Origin: an uncultured Bacteroidales bacterium
GTDB taxonomy: Bacteria > Bacteroidota > Bacteroidia > Bacteroidales > P3
NCBI GenBank assembly: GCA_937886715.1
Contig: CAKZZD010000016.1
Location: 186,001 to 250,000 of the forward strand
Length of the DNA: 64,000 bases
Direction: 5' to 3'
The position numbers were made by a program, and so were the translations under genes. Shown one piece after another: positions 8,759 through 17,970 of this stretch. Under the pieces are notes generated by a model. That model saw only the letters and a program-made list of their open reading frames with translations. It was not told where the DNA came from and did not search any database. How positions within the stretch are numbered: the stretch's first letter is position 1; the number at the start of each line of letters is the position of its first letter.

Positions 8759-9430
8759 CTATTCTTTTCCGGCCAGAATCACCACTATCTCGCCACGGAC
8801 CTCGCCTTCGGCGAAATGTGCATGCACCTCTTCCAGGGTGCCGCGCACCGTCTCAGCGTGCACCTTGCTGATCTCGCGGCTGACGGACACCTGCCGTTCC
8901 GGCCCCATCACCTCCATCAGCTGTTCCAGCAATTTCACCAGGCGGTAAGGGCTCTCGTAGATGACCATCGTGCGCTCCTCGTCGGCGAGTGCCTTCAAGG
9001 CCGTTTGGCGCCCCTTTTTGTGGGGCAGAAAGCCCTCAAACACAAAGCGGTCGCAGGAAAGGCCGGAGTCGACTAGCGCAGGGACGAAGGCGGTAGCGCC
9101 AGGCAGGCACTCCACCTCCACCCCAGCCTTGACAGCTTCCCGCACGAGCAGGAACCCGGGGTCGCTGATGCCGGGCGTGCCTGCATCGGTGATCAGCGCC
9201 ATGCACACACCGGCGCGCAGGCGTTCCACCAGCTGCGACACCTTCTGGTGCTCGTTGAAGATGTGGTAGCTCTGCATGGGCACCTCCACGCCATAGTGCT
9301 GCAACAGCACCCGGCTGGTGCGGGTGTCTTCGGCCAGAATGAGGTCAACCGATTTAAGAACCTCGACGCCACGAAACGTCATGTCGCCGAGGTTCCCAAC
9401 AGGTGTAGGTACTAAATAGAGTGATGCCAC
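8759..9430 (-). CDS. rsmI: 16S rRNA (cytidine-1402-2'-O)-methyltransferase
   Basis: Methylates the ribose of C1402 in the 16S decoding centre using SAM. The N-terminus LYLVPTPVGNLGDMTFR and the blocks AEDTRTSRVLL, DAGTPGISDPG and the VYESPYR-type segment are the family signature of the tetrapyrrole-methylase-like fold. At 223 aa it is slightly shorter than E. coli RsmI (286 aa), lacking much of the C-terminal domain, as often in Bacteroidota. The start is a GTG that directly follows the TAA of yebC (no gap), implying translational coupling. Confidence 0.93.
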   Translation of the reverse strand: MASLYLVPTPVGNLGDMTFRGVEVLKSVDLILAEDTRTSRVLLQHYGVEVPMQSYHIFNEHQKVSQLVERLRAGVCMALITDAGTPGISDPGFLLVREAVKAGVEVECLPGATAFVPALVDSGLSCDRFVFEGFLPHKKGRQTALKALADEERTMVIYESPYRLVKLLEQLMEVMGPERQVSVSREISKVHAETVRGTLEEVHAHFAEGEVRGEIVVILAGKE

Positions 9431-10174
9431 TTACTCGTCCTCTTCGAAATCGTCGGGGATCTCCATGTCGTGGTAGACATTCGTGACATCGTCGTCCTCT
9501 TCGAGGATAGAGATCACTTTGAGCACCTTCTTGATCGACTCGGGATCGATCTGGCGGGTGCTGTTCGGGATGCGCTGGAGCTCGGCGCTTTCGCACTCAA
9601 TGCCAAGTTCTTCGAGCATCTTGACCATGTTGCCGAAATCCTCGAAAGCGGTGTACAGGGTGAGGTATTCGTCATCGACTTCCATCTCCTCGAGGCCGCC
9701 GTCGATAAGGCTCATCTCAAGCTCTTCGAGGTCCATGTCGGGCTTGCGGGGGACGACAAACACGCCCTTGCGGTCGAACAGGAAGCTGAGGCTGCCGTTG
9801 GTCTCCAGGGTGCCGCCGTATTTGTTCATGATGGCCTTGACATTGGCGACGGTGCGGTTGTTGTTGTCGCTGAGGGCCTCAATGAAGAGGGCGATACCAT
9901 GGTTGACGTGGCACTCGAAGGTGAGTTCCTGCATTGCGGCAGCGTCCTTGTCATTGGCCTTGTTGATGGCACGTTGCAACGTGTCCTTGGGCATGTTGCA
10001 TCCGCGGGCATTCTGCACGAGGAGGCGCAAACGGGGGTTGCTGTCGGGATCGGGGCCGCCTTCGCGCACAGCGATTGCGACTTGTTTCAAGATGTTGGAA
10101 TACTGTTTGGAGCGCTTGGCATCAGCGGCGCCTTTGGCTCTCTTGATCTTTGACCATTTGTTGTGTCCTGACAT
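9431..10174 (-). CDS. yebC: YebC/PmpR family protein
   Basis: The family comprises transcription regulators and, as recently shown for some members, ribosome-associated factors that help translate proline-rich stretches. Start MSGHNKWSKIKRAKGAADAK is the canonical YebC N-terminus, followed by GGPDPDSNPRLR and NVKAIMNKYGGTL. The C-terminus has an acidic tail (DDFEEDE). 247 aa is normal. It sits 26 bp downstream of trmB and abuts rsmI. Confidence 0.94.
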   Translation of the reverse strand: MSGHNKWSKIKRAKGAADAKRSKQYSNILKQVAIAVREGGPDPDSNPRLRLLVQNARGCNMPKDTLQRAINKANDKDAAAMQELTFECHVNHGIALFIEALSDNNNRTVANVKAIMNKYGGTLETNGSLSFLFDRKGVFVVPRKPDMDLEELEMSLIDGGLEEMEVDDEYLTLYTAFEDFGNMVKMLEELGIECESAELQRIPNSTRQIDPESIKKVLKVISILEEDDDVTNVYHDMEIPDDFEEDE

Positions 10175-10200
10175 AATTAATTAATATTATTGTTGTTTGA

Positions 10201-10863
10201 TTATTTGATTTTCCATTGCAGATAGGTGATCGGCTTACCTTCGGCCAGAAACATACGTTCGTAGAAGGTTTGTGTCAGCTTGGCCTCGCCGTCGTACGGG
10301 GTGGCGTAAAGGTCGGCCGTGGCGAACATCACATCGCAGCTTTCACCCGGCAACACCTCGTCGCGGGTATATTCGAACAGCTCTTGCGAGTCGGTCTTCA
10401 GGTGTATCACACTTCCCGGTGCCAAAAAGCGTCGGTATGTGTCCAGAAATCGCGGGCTGGTCAGCCTTTTGTTCGGCTTCTTGGGCTGGGGGTCGCAAAA
10501 GGTGATCCAGATCTCCCCCACCTCATCCGTAGCAAAGAAGCGGTCGATCAGCTCGATGCGCGTGCGGATGAACGCCACATTGGGCAGCGGTTCCTCGACA
10601 GCCGTCTTGGCGCCGCGCCACAGTCGGGCTCCCTTGATGTCGACACCGATAAAGTTCCTTTCTGGATGGATGCGCGCGAGTGCAACGGTATAGTCACCCT
10701 TTCCGCACCCCAACTCGAGGGTGATCGGATGATCGTTTCCGAAATGCTCAGCCCACTTTCCTCGCAGGGGGAAGCCTTCGGTTTCAAGCTGCTCGAAACT
10801 CAGCTGGAACAGGTTGGGAAACGTCAGGTTTTCTGCAAACCGTTGCAATTTGTGATGCCCCAT
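10201..10863 (-). CDS. trmB: tRNA (guanine-46-N7)-methyltransferase
   Basis: Class I SAM methyltransferase placing m7G in the tRNA variable loop. The SAM loop is LELGCGKGDYT (residues ~51-61), followed by NFIGVDIKG, and the FCDPQPKKPNKRL block matches the FPDPWPKKRHHKRR signature region of the family with the Bacteroidota variation. 220 aa. Located 7 bp after the HU/SPOR gene stop, same strand. Confidence 0.93.
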   Translation of the reverse strand: MGHHKLQRFAENLTFPNLFQLSFEQLETEGFPLRGKWAEHFGNDHPITLELGCGKGDYTVALARIHPERNFIGVDIKGARLWRGAKTAVEEPLPNVAFIRTRIELIDRFFATDEVGEIWITFCDPQPKKPNKRLTSPRFLDTYRRFLAPGSVIHLKTDSQELFEYTRDEVLPGESCDVMFATADLYATPYDGEAKLTQTFYERMFLAEGKPITYLQWKIK

Positions 10864-10870
10864 CGCGCGA

Positions 10871-12652
10871 TTACCATTGTTTGATTACGATGTCGCCGTC
10901 ATACCAGCCCTTGATGTGCTTGTATAGCGCATCGGCAGCCGTACGAGTGGGTGCACTTCCCATGCTGACGTAATACTTGCCGCTCTTCTCGATGATATAG
11001 GCATCGCAGCCTTGGCTGTGCAGGCGGGCCGTCATACGGACCGCATTGTCGCGGTTGAGGAAGAATCCGGCGATGACATCAAAGCCCTGTTTGCTTTCTT
11101 TCTCCATATTCGCCGTCAGCGTGCTCTCTTTCGTCTCTGCAACGGGAGCGGCAGCGGCAGGAGCGGCTGTCTTCTGGGCAGGCATGGCCACAGCGTACTG
11201 CTGGTCGGGCTGCAATCCCATCTCTTCAATCATCTGTTCGAGGAACTTGTCGAGCCAGTTTTGGTCCATAAGCTCGGTCTGCACCTCGACTCTGGCCTTG
11301 CCGGCACGCACGCCCTTGAGGTGGCTCTTGCAGTGGTTGTATATATAGTCGTTGTAGGGGATGATGCGCTGCACGGCAAAACGGTCGCCCAAAAGGTTCG
11401 ACATGCGCTCGTCGGCATACTGGCGCACTTTCTCAAGCATCGGAACATAAGCCGAGGTGTAGTGGCGGTCAGCCAGATACTGGCGGACATAGTCTGCCAT
11501 GAAGGCACACACCTTGTTGCTGTTGTCGTACATATCCTGGTTACTGTACTCGATGGCATCCGTATTGTAGGTCAGCGAATTGGCCGCCGGCACATCCAGA
11601 TGCTCGGTACGCACCGGCTGCGACGCCACCGATGCGGAGGGCTTGTTCTTCAACACAAAATAATAGTAGGCAGCGGCACCAAGCAGAAGCAACAGCAGAA
11701 GCAGCAACAACAGCCACAACAGCGTGTGGCGGCGCTTCTTGCCATCCTGCTTGGCTTCCTTCTTGGCAGCTTTGGCTTCCGCTGCCGCCTGTTTGGCAGC
11801 CTGGGCTTTCGCCTTCTCGTCGGCCCTGGCCTGCAGGGCAGCCGCCTTTTCGGCAGCTTTCTTCTCGGCCTGTTCACGCTTCTCGGCAGCCTTACGCTCG
11901 GCCTCTTCGGCCTTGCGGCGCTCTTCTGCGGCACGCAGTTCGGCAGCGGCACGTTCGGCGGCGATTTTCTGCTCCTCTTTGGCCAGACGTTGTGCCTCCT
12001 TGGCTGCCTCCATTTCTTCTTTGGCAGCCTTTTTGTCGAGTTTTATCCTTGCCTCTTGTTCCTGTTCAGCCTCCACGGCCTTGACGGCCTCTTCTGCCTC
12101 AACGGGCGCCACTTCCTCTTTCACAGGCTCGACGGGCACGGGTTCGGGCTCTGGCGCAATGGGCTCCGGCTCAGGAGTCGGTGCCGGTGCTGGTGCCGGT
12201 GCGTCAAATTTGGCGAAAGGGTCTGCCTCGTTGGCGTGGGAATACAGATTCACTCCTTCAAGAGGCGCATCCAGCGGGCCGGCGGCCTCAAGCGCCACGC
12301 CGTCTTTCATCTCGACATTGTAACGGCCATCGGCAAAGGACAGTTTGCACACTTTGCCAAATTCATGACTCCCGGTACGCTGGAGCTTGTCAACCAGCGC
12401 TTCGGTGTAGTTGCGCCACATCTGGCGGGCCACATCTGTGCTGATGCACTCGCGCTTGGCCAGTTCCGCGACGATAGCGTCGCTGCCAACGGCCCGATCG
12501 CTGTATTTCACCACCCGGCTGACGGGATAGTACGTGTTGGTCGAGGGGTCGTGATATGCGTTGCGCATCACACTCTCCAATGTGCCGATGCCAGACAGCT
12601 CCACGTCCTGGCCCTGTTGAAGTAGTTCAATGATTAATTCTGATATATTCAT
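10871..12652 (-). CDS. HU/CCDC81-like and SPOR domain membrane protein
   Basis: I take the ATG at 12652 (MNISELIIELLQQG); longer in-frame starts would run into kdsB. Order of parts in the 593 residues: an N-terminal HU-like/CCDC81-type module (1-130), a proline-rich linker with repeated PAP/PEPEP, a long Ala/Lys/Glu-rich coiled coil (~200-330), one transmembrane segment of leucines (near 337-357, right after KKRRH), a globular part, and a C-terminal SPOR domain (last ~75 residues) which in the family binds denuded septal peptidoglycan. This is a Bacteroidota-type cell-division or envelope protein: cytoplasmic N-terminus, periplasmic SPOR. kdsB lies 13 bp upstream, trmB 7 bp downstream. Confidence 0.82.
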   Translation of the reverse strand: MNISELIIELLQQGQDVELSGIGTLESVMRNAYHDPSTNTYYPVSRVVKYSDRAVGSDAIVAELAKRECISTDVARQMWRNYTEALVDKLQRTGSHEFGKVCKLSFADGRYNVEMKDGVALEAAGPLDAPLEGVNLYSHANEADPFAKFDAPAPAPAPTPEPEPIAPEPEPVPVEPVKEEVAPVEAEEAVKAVEAEQEQEARIKLDKKAAKEEMEAAKEAQRLAKEEQKIAAERAAAELRAAEERRKAEEAERKAAEKREQAEKKAAEKAAALQARADEKAKAQAAKQAAAEAKAAKKEAKQDGKKRRHTLLWLLLLLLLLLLLGAAAYYYFVLKNKPSASVASQPVRTEHLDVPAANSLTYNTDAIEYSNQDMYDNSNKVCAFMADYVRQYLADRHYTSAYVPMLEKVRQYADERMSNLLGDRFAVQRIIPYNDYIYNHCKSHLKGVRAGKARVEVQTELMDQNWLDKFLEQMIEEMGLQPDQQYAVAMPAQKTAAPAAAAPVAETKESTLTANMEKESKQGFDVIAGFFLNRDNAVRMTARLHSQGCDAYIIEKSGKYYVSMGSAPTRTAADALYKHIKGWYDGDIVIKQW

Positions 12653-12665
12653 GATATCTGTATTT

Positions 12666-13439
12666 TTATTCCGATTTGTAAGCGTTTTCCGACAATATGC
12701 GCTCGGCCTGAAGCAAGTCGTCGGGCGTGTCGATGCCCACATTCGCATGGGCAGTATCTTTCAGCCAGATGGCATAGCCTGCCTCCAGCCAGCGCAGCTG
12801 CTCCAGCTTCTCGCACTGCTCCAGCACACCCGGCGACAGGCGGCAAACCTCTTTCAGCGTCTGGCTGCGGAATGCATATATGCCGACATGTTTATAGTAC
12901 GACGCATGGTCAAGCCATGCGTCAGGATTTTCGTCCCTGCGGTAAGGAATTGGCTGACGGCTGAAATACAACGCACAGCCGTCGGCGCCAGCCACCACCT
13001 TCACATTGTTGGGCGACTGCAGCTCAGCCAGGGTGGCGATACTCGTACGAAGGGTGGCGATATCCACATCCTCACGACTGAAACATTCCACAAGGGTCTC
13101 TATCTGCGACGGTGCCACAAAGGGCTCGTCACCCTGCACATTCACCACCACATCAAAATCGCGACCCTCATTCTCAAGACGTTGCAACACCTCGCCACAG
13201 CGGTCGGTGCCGCTGCGATGGGCAGTGGATGTCATCATAGCCTCGCCGCCGAAGGCCTCAACAGCCTTCATGATCCGGTCGTCGTCGGTTGCCACCACCA
13301 CACGCGACACATCGCTCACCGCCCTCGTACGCTCCCATACATGCTCCACAATGGGCTTGCCTCCCAGCAATGCCAGCGGCTTGCCCGGAAAGCGCGTCGA
13401 CGCATATCGCGCCGGTATCACAACCAAAACCTTCATCAC
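12666..13439 (-). CDS. kdsB: CMP-KDO synthase (3-deoxy-manno-octulosonate cytidylyltransferase)
   Basis: Activates KDO with CTP for the lipopolysaccharide inner core. N-terminal nucleotide-binding signature VVIPARYASTRFPGKPL, then HRSGTDRC and VVNVQGDEPFV, which holds a metal-binding Asp, and the C-terminal VGIDTPDDL. 257 aa, full length. It follows the deoxynucleoside kinase by 6 bp. Confidence 0.95.
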   Translation of the reverse strand: MMKVLVVIPARYASTRFPGKPLALLGGKPIVEHVWERTRAVSDVSRVVVATDDDRIMKAVEAFGGEAMMTSTAHRSGTDRCGEVLQRLENEGRDFDVVVNVQGDEPFVAPSQIETLVECFSREDVDIATLRTSIATLAELQSPNNVKVVAGADGCALYFSRQPIPYRRDENPDAWLDHASYYKHVGIYAFRSQTLKEVCRLSPGVLEQCEKLEQLRWLEAGYAIWLKDTAHANVGIDTPDDLLQAERILSENAYKSE

Positions 13440-13445
13440 TCGGCC

Positions 13446-14069
13446 CTATTTCGTGTTGGCAAACAAACTGTTGAACTCAGCATCTATCCTGTTGATAATC
13501 ACACCCAAATCCTCGCGGTTTTCTACAAAATCGCATTCATCCATATCCACCACCAACATCTTGTGTTCGTATTCGTTAGCCCAATTTTCGTATCGTGTGT
13601 TCAAATTCGTAAGATAGTCAAGGCGAATACTGCTCTCATATTCGCGGCCACGCTTTTGGATATGCCGAATAAGGGTCGGCACATCGCAACGAAGATAAAT
13701 CAGCAGGTCGGGCGGCGGCAGCAGCGCACAGGTCATCTCAAAAAGGTTGGTATAGGTGGTCAGATCGCGCGTGGTCATCAAGCCCATGCTCTGCAGGTTA
13801 GGTGCAAAAATGGCAGCATCGTCATACAGCGAGCGGTCGCGCACAAAACTCTCGCCAATCTGGTTCAACTCAGCCAATTGGCTGACATTGGCATATAGCG
13901 AATGCACCATCATGTTGAACGACCAGCGGCGCATATCTTCATAAAAGCTGTTCAGATAGGGATTTTCCTCCGACGGACCATAGACAGCCTTGTATCCGTA
14001 ATGCCGGGAAAGCAACTTCGTCAACTCGGTCTTGCCCGCCCCTATATTTCCTGAAATGGCTATTTGCAT
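13446..14069 (-). CDS. Deoxynucleoside kinase family protein
   Basis: Phosphorylates deoxynucleosides for nucleotide salvage. The P-loop GNIGAGKTEL is at residues 7-16, the DRSLYDD motif (the family DRS, binding substrate and catalysis) near residue 78, and a Arg-rich lid KRGREYE near 137. 207 aa, the normal length of bacterial dNKs similar to deoxyadenosine/deoxyguanosine kinases; base specificity cannot be fixed by eye. First gene of a minus-strand operon that runs through kdsB to rsmI. Confidence 0.9.
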   Translation of the reverse strand: MQIAISGNIGAGKTELTKLLSRHYGYKAVYGPSEENPYLNSFYEDMRRWSFNMMVHSLYANVSQLAELNQIGESFVRDRSLYDDAAIFAPNLQSMGLMTTRDLTTYTNLFEMTCALLPPPDLLIYLRCDVPTLIRHIQKRGREYESSIRLDYLTNLNTRYENWANEYEHKMLVVDMDECDFVENREDLGVIINRIDAEFNSLFANTK

Positions 14070-14583
14070 ATATTACTAATATACTATTTACATCCTATAT
14101 TCTGATAATGAAATCCTTAGCAAACTGAAGACTTTCATAATCAATTCGCAAATATACAAAATTTTCATAAATAATATAAAAAAAACAACACAAAAATATC
14201 ATTTTCCATAGTCATACCCTCCTGAAAAAGCGGAAAGAAACGTAAAAAGAAAAAGAAGATTAAGTACATCTATCAATTAATAACCAACATAATGCAAGAT
14301 TCATATAAACAAATAGTTTACGAAAACAACAGCACCCAGGAACGTTTCTCAAAATAAGTGCCGCCAACGCATCGCCACTCACACTCAAAAACCATTGAAT
14401 CATTAATTTATTAAAATATTATAAATCAATAAAATTTCAATTTTTATTAAATAATTACTTAAACAAAAACAAAGACACTTAACAGCAATTATCCATACGC
14501 TCCGAAATGGGGAAAAAACAACAATCATGACACTATCAACCATCCACAAAATCCCACCCGCCGCAACACACAAGAAATCAACA

Positions 14584-14664
14584 CCTTCTCCATACCATCT
14601 CCTACCCAACTCCTACCCATCCCCTATTGCAGTAGGAGTTGGGTAGGAGTTGGTATGGAGAAGG
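14584..14664. repeat. Long inverted repeat made of 11-bp units (element copy 1)
   Basis: Left arm 14584-14616 and right arm 14632-14664, each 33 bp = 3 x 11 bp, pair with a single mismatch around a 15-nt loop. Units of the left arm: ccttctccata, ccatctcctac, ccaactcctac; right arm: gtaggagttgg twice, then tatggagaagg. The same architecture recurs at 23827 and 50258. Confidence 0.95.
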
Positions 14665-14810
14665 CATTGAGGGGCAATGGGTTAGACATGAGGAAAAATG
14701 ACGTTGTGCATCGAGGGAAACCGATGCTGAGCAACGAGAGAAACCAGTGCTGTGTCACATTGAAAATTAAATAATTATAAATAGACATGCGGCAATTCGA
14801 AAAAAAATGG

Positions 14811-14818
14811 TATCTTTG
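14811..14818 (+). promoter_or_regulatory. Bacteroides-type -7 box upstream of nadC
   Basis: tatctttg fits TAnnTTTG; the expected start of transcription is ~7 bp further, giving a leader of roughly 55-60 nt before the nadC ATG. No good -33 TTTG is seen 19-20 bp upstream. Confidence 0.7.
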
Positions 14819-14882
14819 CAAACAATTGGAGGGTCGCGAAAGCGATAAAACCATAACACATCATCATCAAATCCAAATACTT

Positions 14883-15728
14883 ATGAAAGACACCGAACGC
14901 TTTGACACCATCATCAACATGGCCCTTACCGAGGATATCGGCGACGGCGACCACTCCACTCTGGCCTGCATCCCTCCCACAGCCACCGGCACTGCCAAGA
15001 TGGTGGCCAAAGACAACGGCATACTGTGCGGCACCGAGATCGGCAAAAGAGTGTTCCAGATTGTCGACAGCACATTGAATGTCAGCATACTGAAGCACGA
15101 CGGTGACCAGGTGTCCAAGGGCGACATCGTGATGAACGTGGAAGGGCATTCCGGATCCATCCTCACTGCCGAGCGCACAGCACTCAATTTCATGCAGCGC
15201 CTGTCGGGGATTGCCACTCAAACCAATGCATTAGTTAAATTGATTGAAGGCACTGGTGCAAAGCTTCTTGACACAAGAAAAACCACTCCCAATATGCGTC
15301 TTCTGGAGAAGTATGCTGTGGCATGTGGAGGGGGCACCAACCACCGCATAGGCCTGTACGATATGATTATGCTGAAAGACAACCATATCGACTTTGCCGG
15401 CGGTATCGAGGCGGCCATCGACCGCACGCGTGCCTATCTCAAAGAAAAGGGAAAAGACCTGAAGATTGAGATTGAGGTGCGCAACCTCGACGAGCTGCAA
15501 CAGGTGCTCGACCATGGCGGAGTGGACCGTATCATGCTTGACAATTTCGACACCGACACGCTGCGTGAAGCAGTACGCCGCATCGGTCATCGCTTTGAAA
15601 CCGAGGCCAGTGGCGGCATCACCGAGCAGACAATCCGAAGCTATGCCGAAACCGGCGTCGACTTTATTTCCGTCGGTGCCCTCACCCACCATATCAAAAG
15701 TCTTGACCTGTCGCTGGTCAAAAAATAG
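14883..15728 (+). CDS. nadC: Nicotinate-nucleotide pyrophosphorylase (quinolinate phosphoribosyltransferase)
   Basis: Makes nicotinate mononucleotide from quinolinate and PRPP in de novo NAD synthesis. The start is the ATG at 14883 (MKDTERFDTIINMAL); an in-frame ATG at 14787 lies upstream of the -7 box and would be outside the transcript. Signature blocks: LNFMQRLSGIAT, DTRKTTPNMRLLEKYAV, GGGTNHRIGLYDMIMLKDNH, and EASGGI near the end. 281 aa, full length. yihY begins at the next base after the stop. Confidence 0.95.
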   Translation: MKDTERFDTIINMALTEDIGDGDHSTLACIPPTATGTAKMVAKDNGILCGTEIGKRVFQIVDSTLNVSILKHDGDQVSKGDIVMNVEGHSGSILTAERTALNFMQRLSGIATQTNALVKLIEGTGAKLLDTRKTTPNMRLLEKYAVACGGGTNHRIGLYDMIMLKDNHIDFAGGIEAAIDRTRAYLKEKGKDLKIEIEVRNLDELQQVLDHGGVDRIMLDNFDTDTLREAVRRIGHRFETEASGGITEQTIRSYAETGVDFISVGALTHHIKSLDLSLVKK

Positions 15729-16808
15729 ATGCGGAGAATAGCAGAATGGTTTAAGGCGCAGGTAGCTGCGATAAAGGGCTACGCACACCGTCTGTTGTAC
15801 AGGCGGTGGGTGCGTGAAACGCTCTACTTTCTGCAACATTTTTCGCTTCCCGGCAACAAGGGAGTGCCTCTCTACGATGTGTTGCGATATTTCCTTGTGG
15901 GCATATTCAACGGCGACCTGACGCAGCGGGCGAAAGGCTTGGCCTACTCGTTCCTGACAGCTCTTCCGCCGCTGATGATTTTCATATTCTCGCTGATTGC
16001 CTACTTCCCCGTCGACGGCCTGCAGGACGAGTTGCTGGCCGAGCTGGCGGGCATCATCCCGGAGAAGATCATGTCGCCCCTGTCGAACACCATCAACGAT
16101 GTGATGGGCCACAAACACAGCACATTGCTTTCGATAGGTTTCATCTCGTCCATCATCTTGGCCGCCAACGGCATGATGGGCATCATCTCGTCGCTCAATT
16201 TCGCCAACCGCAGCGTGGAAAAACGACCTTACCTGCAGCGCTACATACTGAGTATCATGATGGTGTTCGTGATGTATGTGCTCATCGTCCTCATCCTGTC
16301 GCTGCTGATTGGGCACAAATATCTGCTGCAGCTGATCTTCAGCCAGGGATGGCTCAACGACACTAAGGCCAACACATTGATATTCAACATAGGGCGATGG
16401 GTGCTACTGTCATTGGCCACCCTGCTGGCGGTGTCGTTCATCTACTATTGGGCACCTGTCAAAAAGCAGCGTGTGGGCTTTTTCTCGCCGGGGTCGGTGC
16501 TGGCCACGGCCATGTTCTTCGTCCTCAGCTGGGGTTTGGGTATATACCTCAACAATTTCAATCGCTACAATCTGCTCTACGGTTCGATCGGAACGCTGCT
16601 GATGCTGATGTTCTGGATCTATTTCAACTGCATTGTGCTGCTTGTGGGCTACGAGCTGAATATCAGCATCTACAGCGGCACCACGCAACAGAAGAACCGC
16701 GAGAACAAGAAACTCTGGAAACAACGAATACAAAAATACAAAGATGATTATTCAGAAAGAGCACGGAAAAGTGGTCTCGACACCGAGGACCTCGAACAAC
16801 ACATTTAA
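15729..16808 (+). CDS. YihY/BrkB family inner-membrane protein
   Basis: 359 residues; a soluble, basic N-terminus (1-60) with six or so transmembrane helices after it, and the family landmarks GLAYSFLTALPPLMIF and the PxxxxxxxPGSVLATA-like segment (KKQRVGFFSPGSVLAT). The C-terminal tail is cytoplasmic and charged. Formerly annotated as ribonuclease BN, which is not its activity; function of the family remains uncertain. It starts directly after the nadC stop and overlaps the next gene. Confidence 0.88.
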   Translation: MRRIAEWFKAQVAAIKGYAHRLLYRRWVRETLYFLQHFSLPGNKGVPLYDVLRYFLVGIFNGDLTQRAKGLAYSFLTALPPLMIFIFSLIAYFPVDGLQDELLAELAGIIPEKIMSPLSNTINDVMGHKHSTLLSIGFISSIILAANGMMGIISSLNFANRSVEKRPYLQRYILSIMMVFVMYVLIVLILSLLIGHKYLLQLIFSQGWLNDTKANTLIFNIGRWVLLSLATLLAVSFIYYWAPVKKQRVGFFSPGSVLATAMFFVLSWGLGIYLNNFNRYNLLYGSIGTLLMLMFWIYFNCIVLLVGYELNISIYSGTTQQKNRENKKLWKQRIQKYKDDYSERARKSGLDTEDLEQHI

Positions 16809-17970
16809 GATGGTAGCCAAGACCATGCTCAACCTCGAGGAGGTCCTGGCCGAGGAACTGCGCCAACTGGGAGCCGAGAACATCACCATATTGAAACGGG
16901 CCGTTGAATTCGAGGGTGACATGCGGATGCTGTATCGAGCCAATTATTGTTGCCGCACGGCACTGGCCATCCTCAAGCCGTTTGCGGAATTCGACGCTGA
17001 GAACGACGAGGAACTCTACAACAAGGTGTACCAGATCCGGTGGGAAAAGATACTTGACGTGGACTGCACCTTTATGATTGACAGCACCACCAGCGGCGAG
17101 ATCTTCACTCACTCGTACTACGCGTCGCTCAAGACCAAAGACGCCATTGTCGACCGCTTCCGCCGCAACTTCGGCAAACGTCCCTCAATCGACACCGAAA
17201 ATCCCGACTACAAATTCAACCTGCACATCCGCGACAATCACGTCACGCTGCTGATGAACTCGAGCGGCGATTCGCTGCACAAGCGAGGCTACCGCCAGGC
17301 GGTGGGCATAGCTCCCATCAACGAGGTGCTGGCCGCCGGCCTGATCAAGATGGCCGGATGGAACTGCGACTGCAATTTCTACGACCCCATGTGCGGTTCG
17401 GGCACCCTGCTGATCGAAGCCGCCATGCTGGCCAACAACATACCGGCACAGTACTACCGCGGCGACAAATTTGGCTTCAAGCGCTGGAAAGAGTTCAACC
17501 TCGGCGAATGGAAAAGCGTCAAGAACGAAGAGGACCGCAAAATCGGATCACGCGACTTTGAATATGAAATCTGGGGCAACGATATTGATCCCGAAGTGAT
17601 TCAGCAGTGCGAGAAGAATCTCGAATTCACGCGGTTGCACAAGGATGTCATGTTGCATATCGGCTCGTTCGAGAACCAGGAGCCCCCCGAGGGACACACC
17701 CTGATAGTCACCAACCCGCCCTACGGCGAGCGCATCAAAGTGGAAGACCTCAACGCCATGTACACCCAACTGGGCGACACATTCAAGCAACTCTATGGCG
17801 CCAACTGCGACGTGTGGCTCATCACCAGCGATTTCGAGGCTATGAAGCACATCGGCCTCCACCCCTCGGCCAAGATTCCCGTACAGAACGGCTCACTCGA
17901 CTGCCGGTTCCTGCATTTCGAGCTCTACGACGGCAGCAAAAAGGGCAAGTACCAGCAGGATGCTGAATAG
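16744..17970 (+). CDS. THUMP-domain 23S rRNA (guanine-N2) methyltransferase, RlmL N-terminal-type
   Basis: 408 residues: an N-terminal THUMP RNA-binding domain (to ~residue 170) and a class I methyltransferase with the DPMCGSGTLLIEAA loop and the catalytic TNPPYGER motif, typical of N2-guanine methyltransferases such as the RlmL half of E. coli RlmKL. Two starts are possible: ATG 16744, overlapping yihY by 65 bp, or ATG 16810 just after the yihY stop. I prefer 16744 because homologues have residues before the FKMVAKT motif. queG overlaps its end by 11 bp. Confidence 0.87.
   Translation: MIIQKEHGKVVSTPRTSNNTFKMVAKTMLNLEEVLAEELRQLGAENITILKRAVEFEGDMRMLYRANYCCRTALAILKPFAEFDAENDEELYNKVYQIRWEKILDVDCTFMIDSTTSGEIFTHSYYASLKTKDAIVDRFRRNFGKRPSIDTENPDYKFNLHIRDNHVTLLMNSSGDSLHKRGYRQAVGIAPINEVLAAGLIKMAGWNCDCNFYDPMCGSGTLLIEAAMLANNIPAQYYRGDKFGFKRWKEFNLGEWKSVKNEEDRKIGSRDFEYEIWGNDIDPEVIQQCEKNLEFTRLHKDVMLHIGSFENQEPPEGHTLIVTNPPYGERIKVEDLNAMYTQLGDTFKQLYGANCDVWLITSDFEAMKHIGLHPSAKIPVQNGSLDCRFLHFELYDGSKKGKYQQDAE

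Larger units (their letters stand above)
14070..14882. other. Divergent intergenic region, very AT-rich in its left half
   Basis: About 810 bp without a gene between dNK (-) and nadC (+). 14070-14480 is extremely A/T-rich with many A and T tracts. 14584-14664 is an inverted-repeat element of 11-bp units, and 14811-14818 a -7 box. I found only near-matches to a DnaA box (ttatccata at 14489), too few to call an origin. Confidence 0.7.

Noticed and set aside
12653..12748. A longer start for the HU/SPOR protein
   Set aside because: It would overlap kdsB by over 80 bp, while MNISELIIELL at 12652 is the expected domain start.
14070..14480. A replication origin in the AT-rich gap
   Set aside because: Only near-matches to DnaA boxes (14489, 14543), no cluster, and neither dnaA nor typical origin neighbours are present.
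16744..17970. A frameshift in queG or its neighbour because queG is short
   Set aside because: All QueG cofactor motifs are in one frame and the missing part corresponds to HEAT-like repeats that are absent in many homologues.
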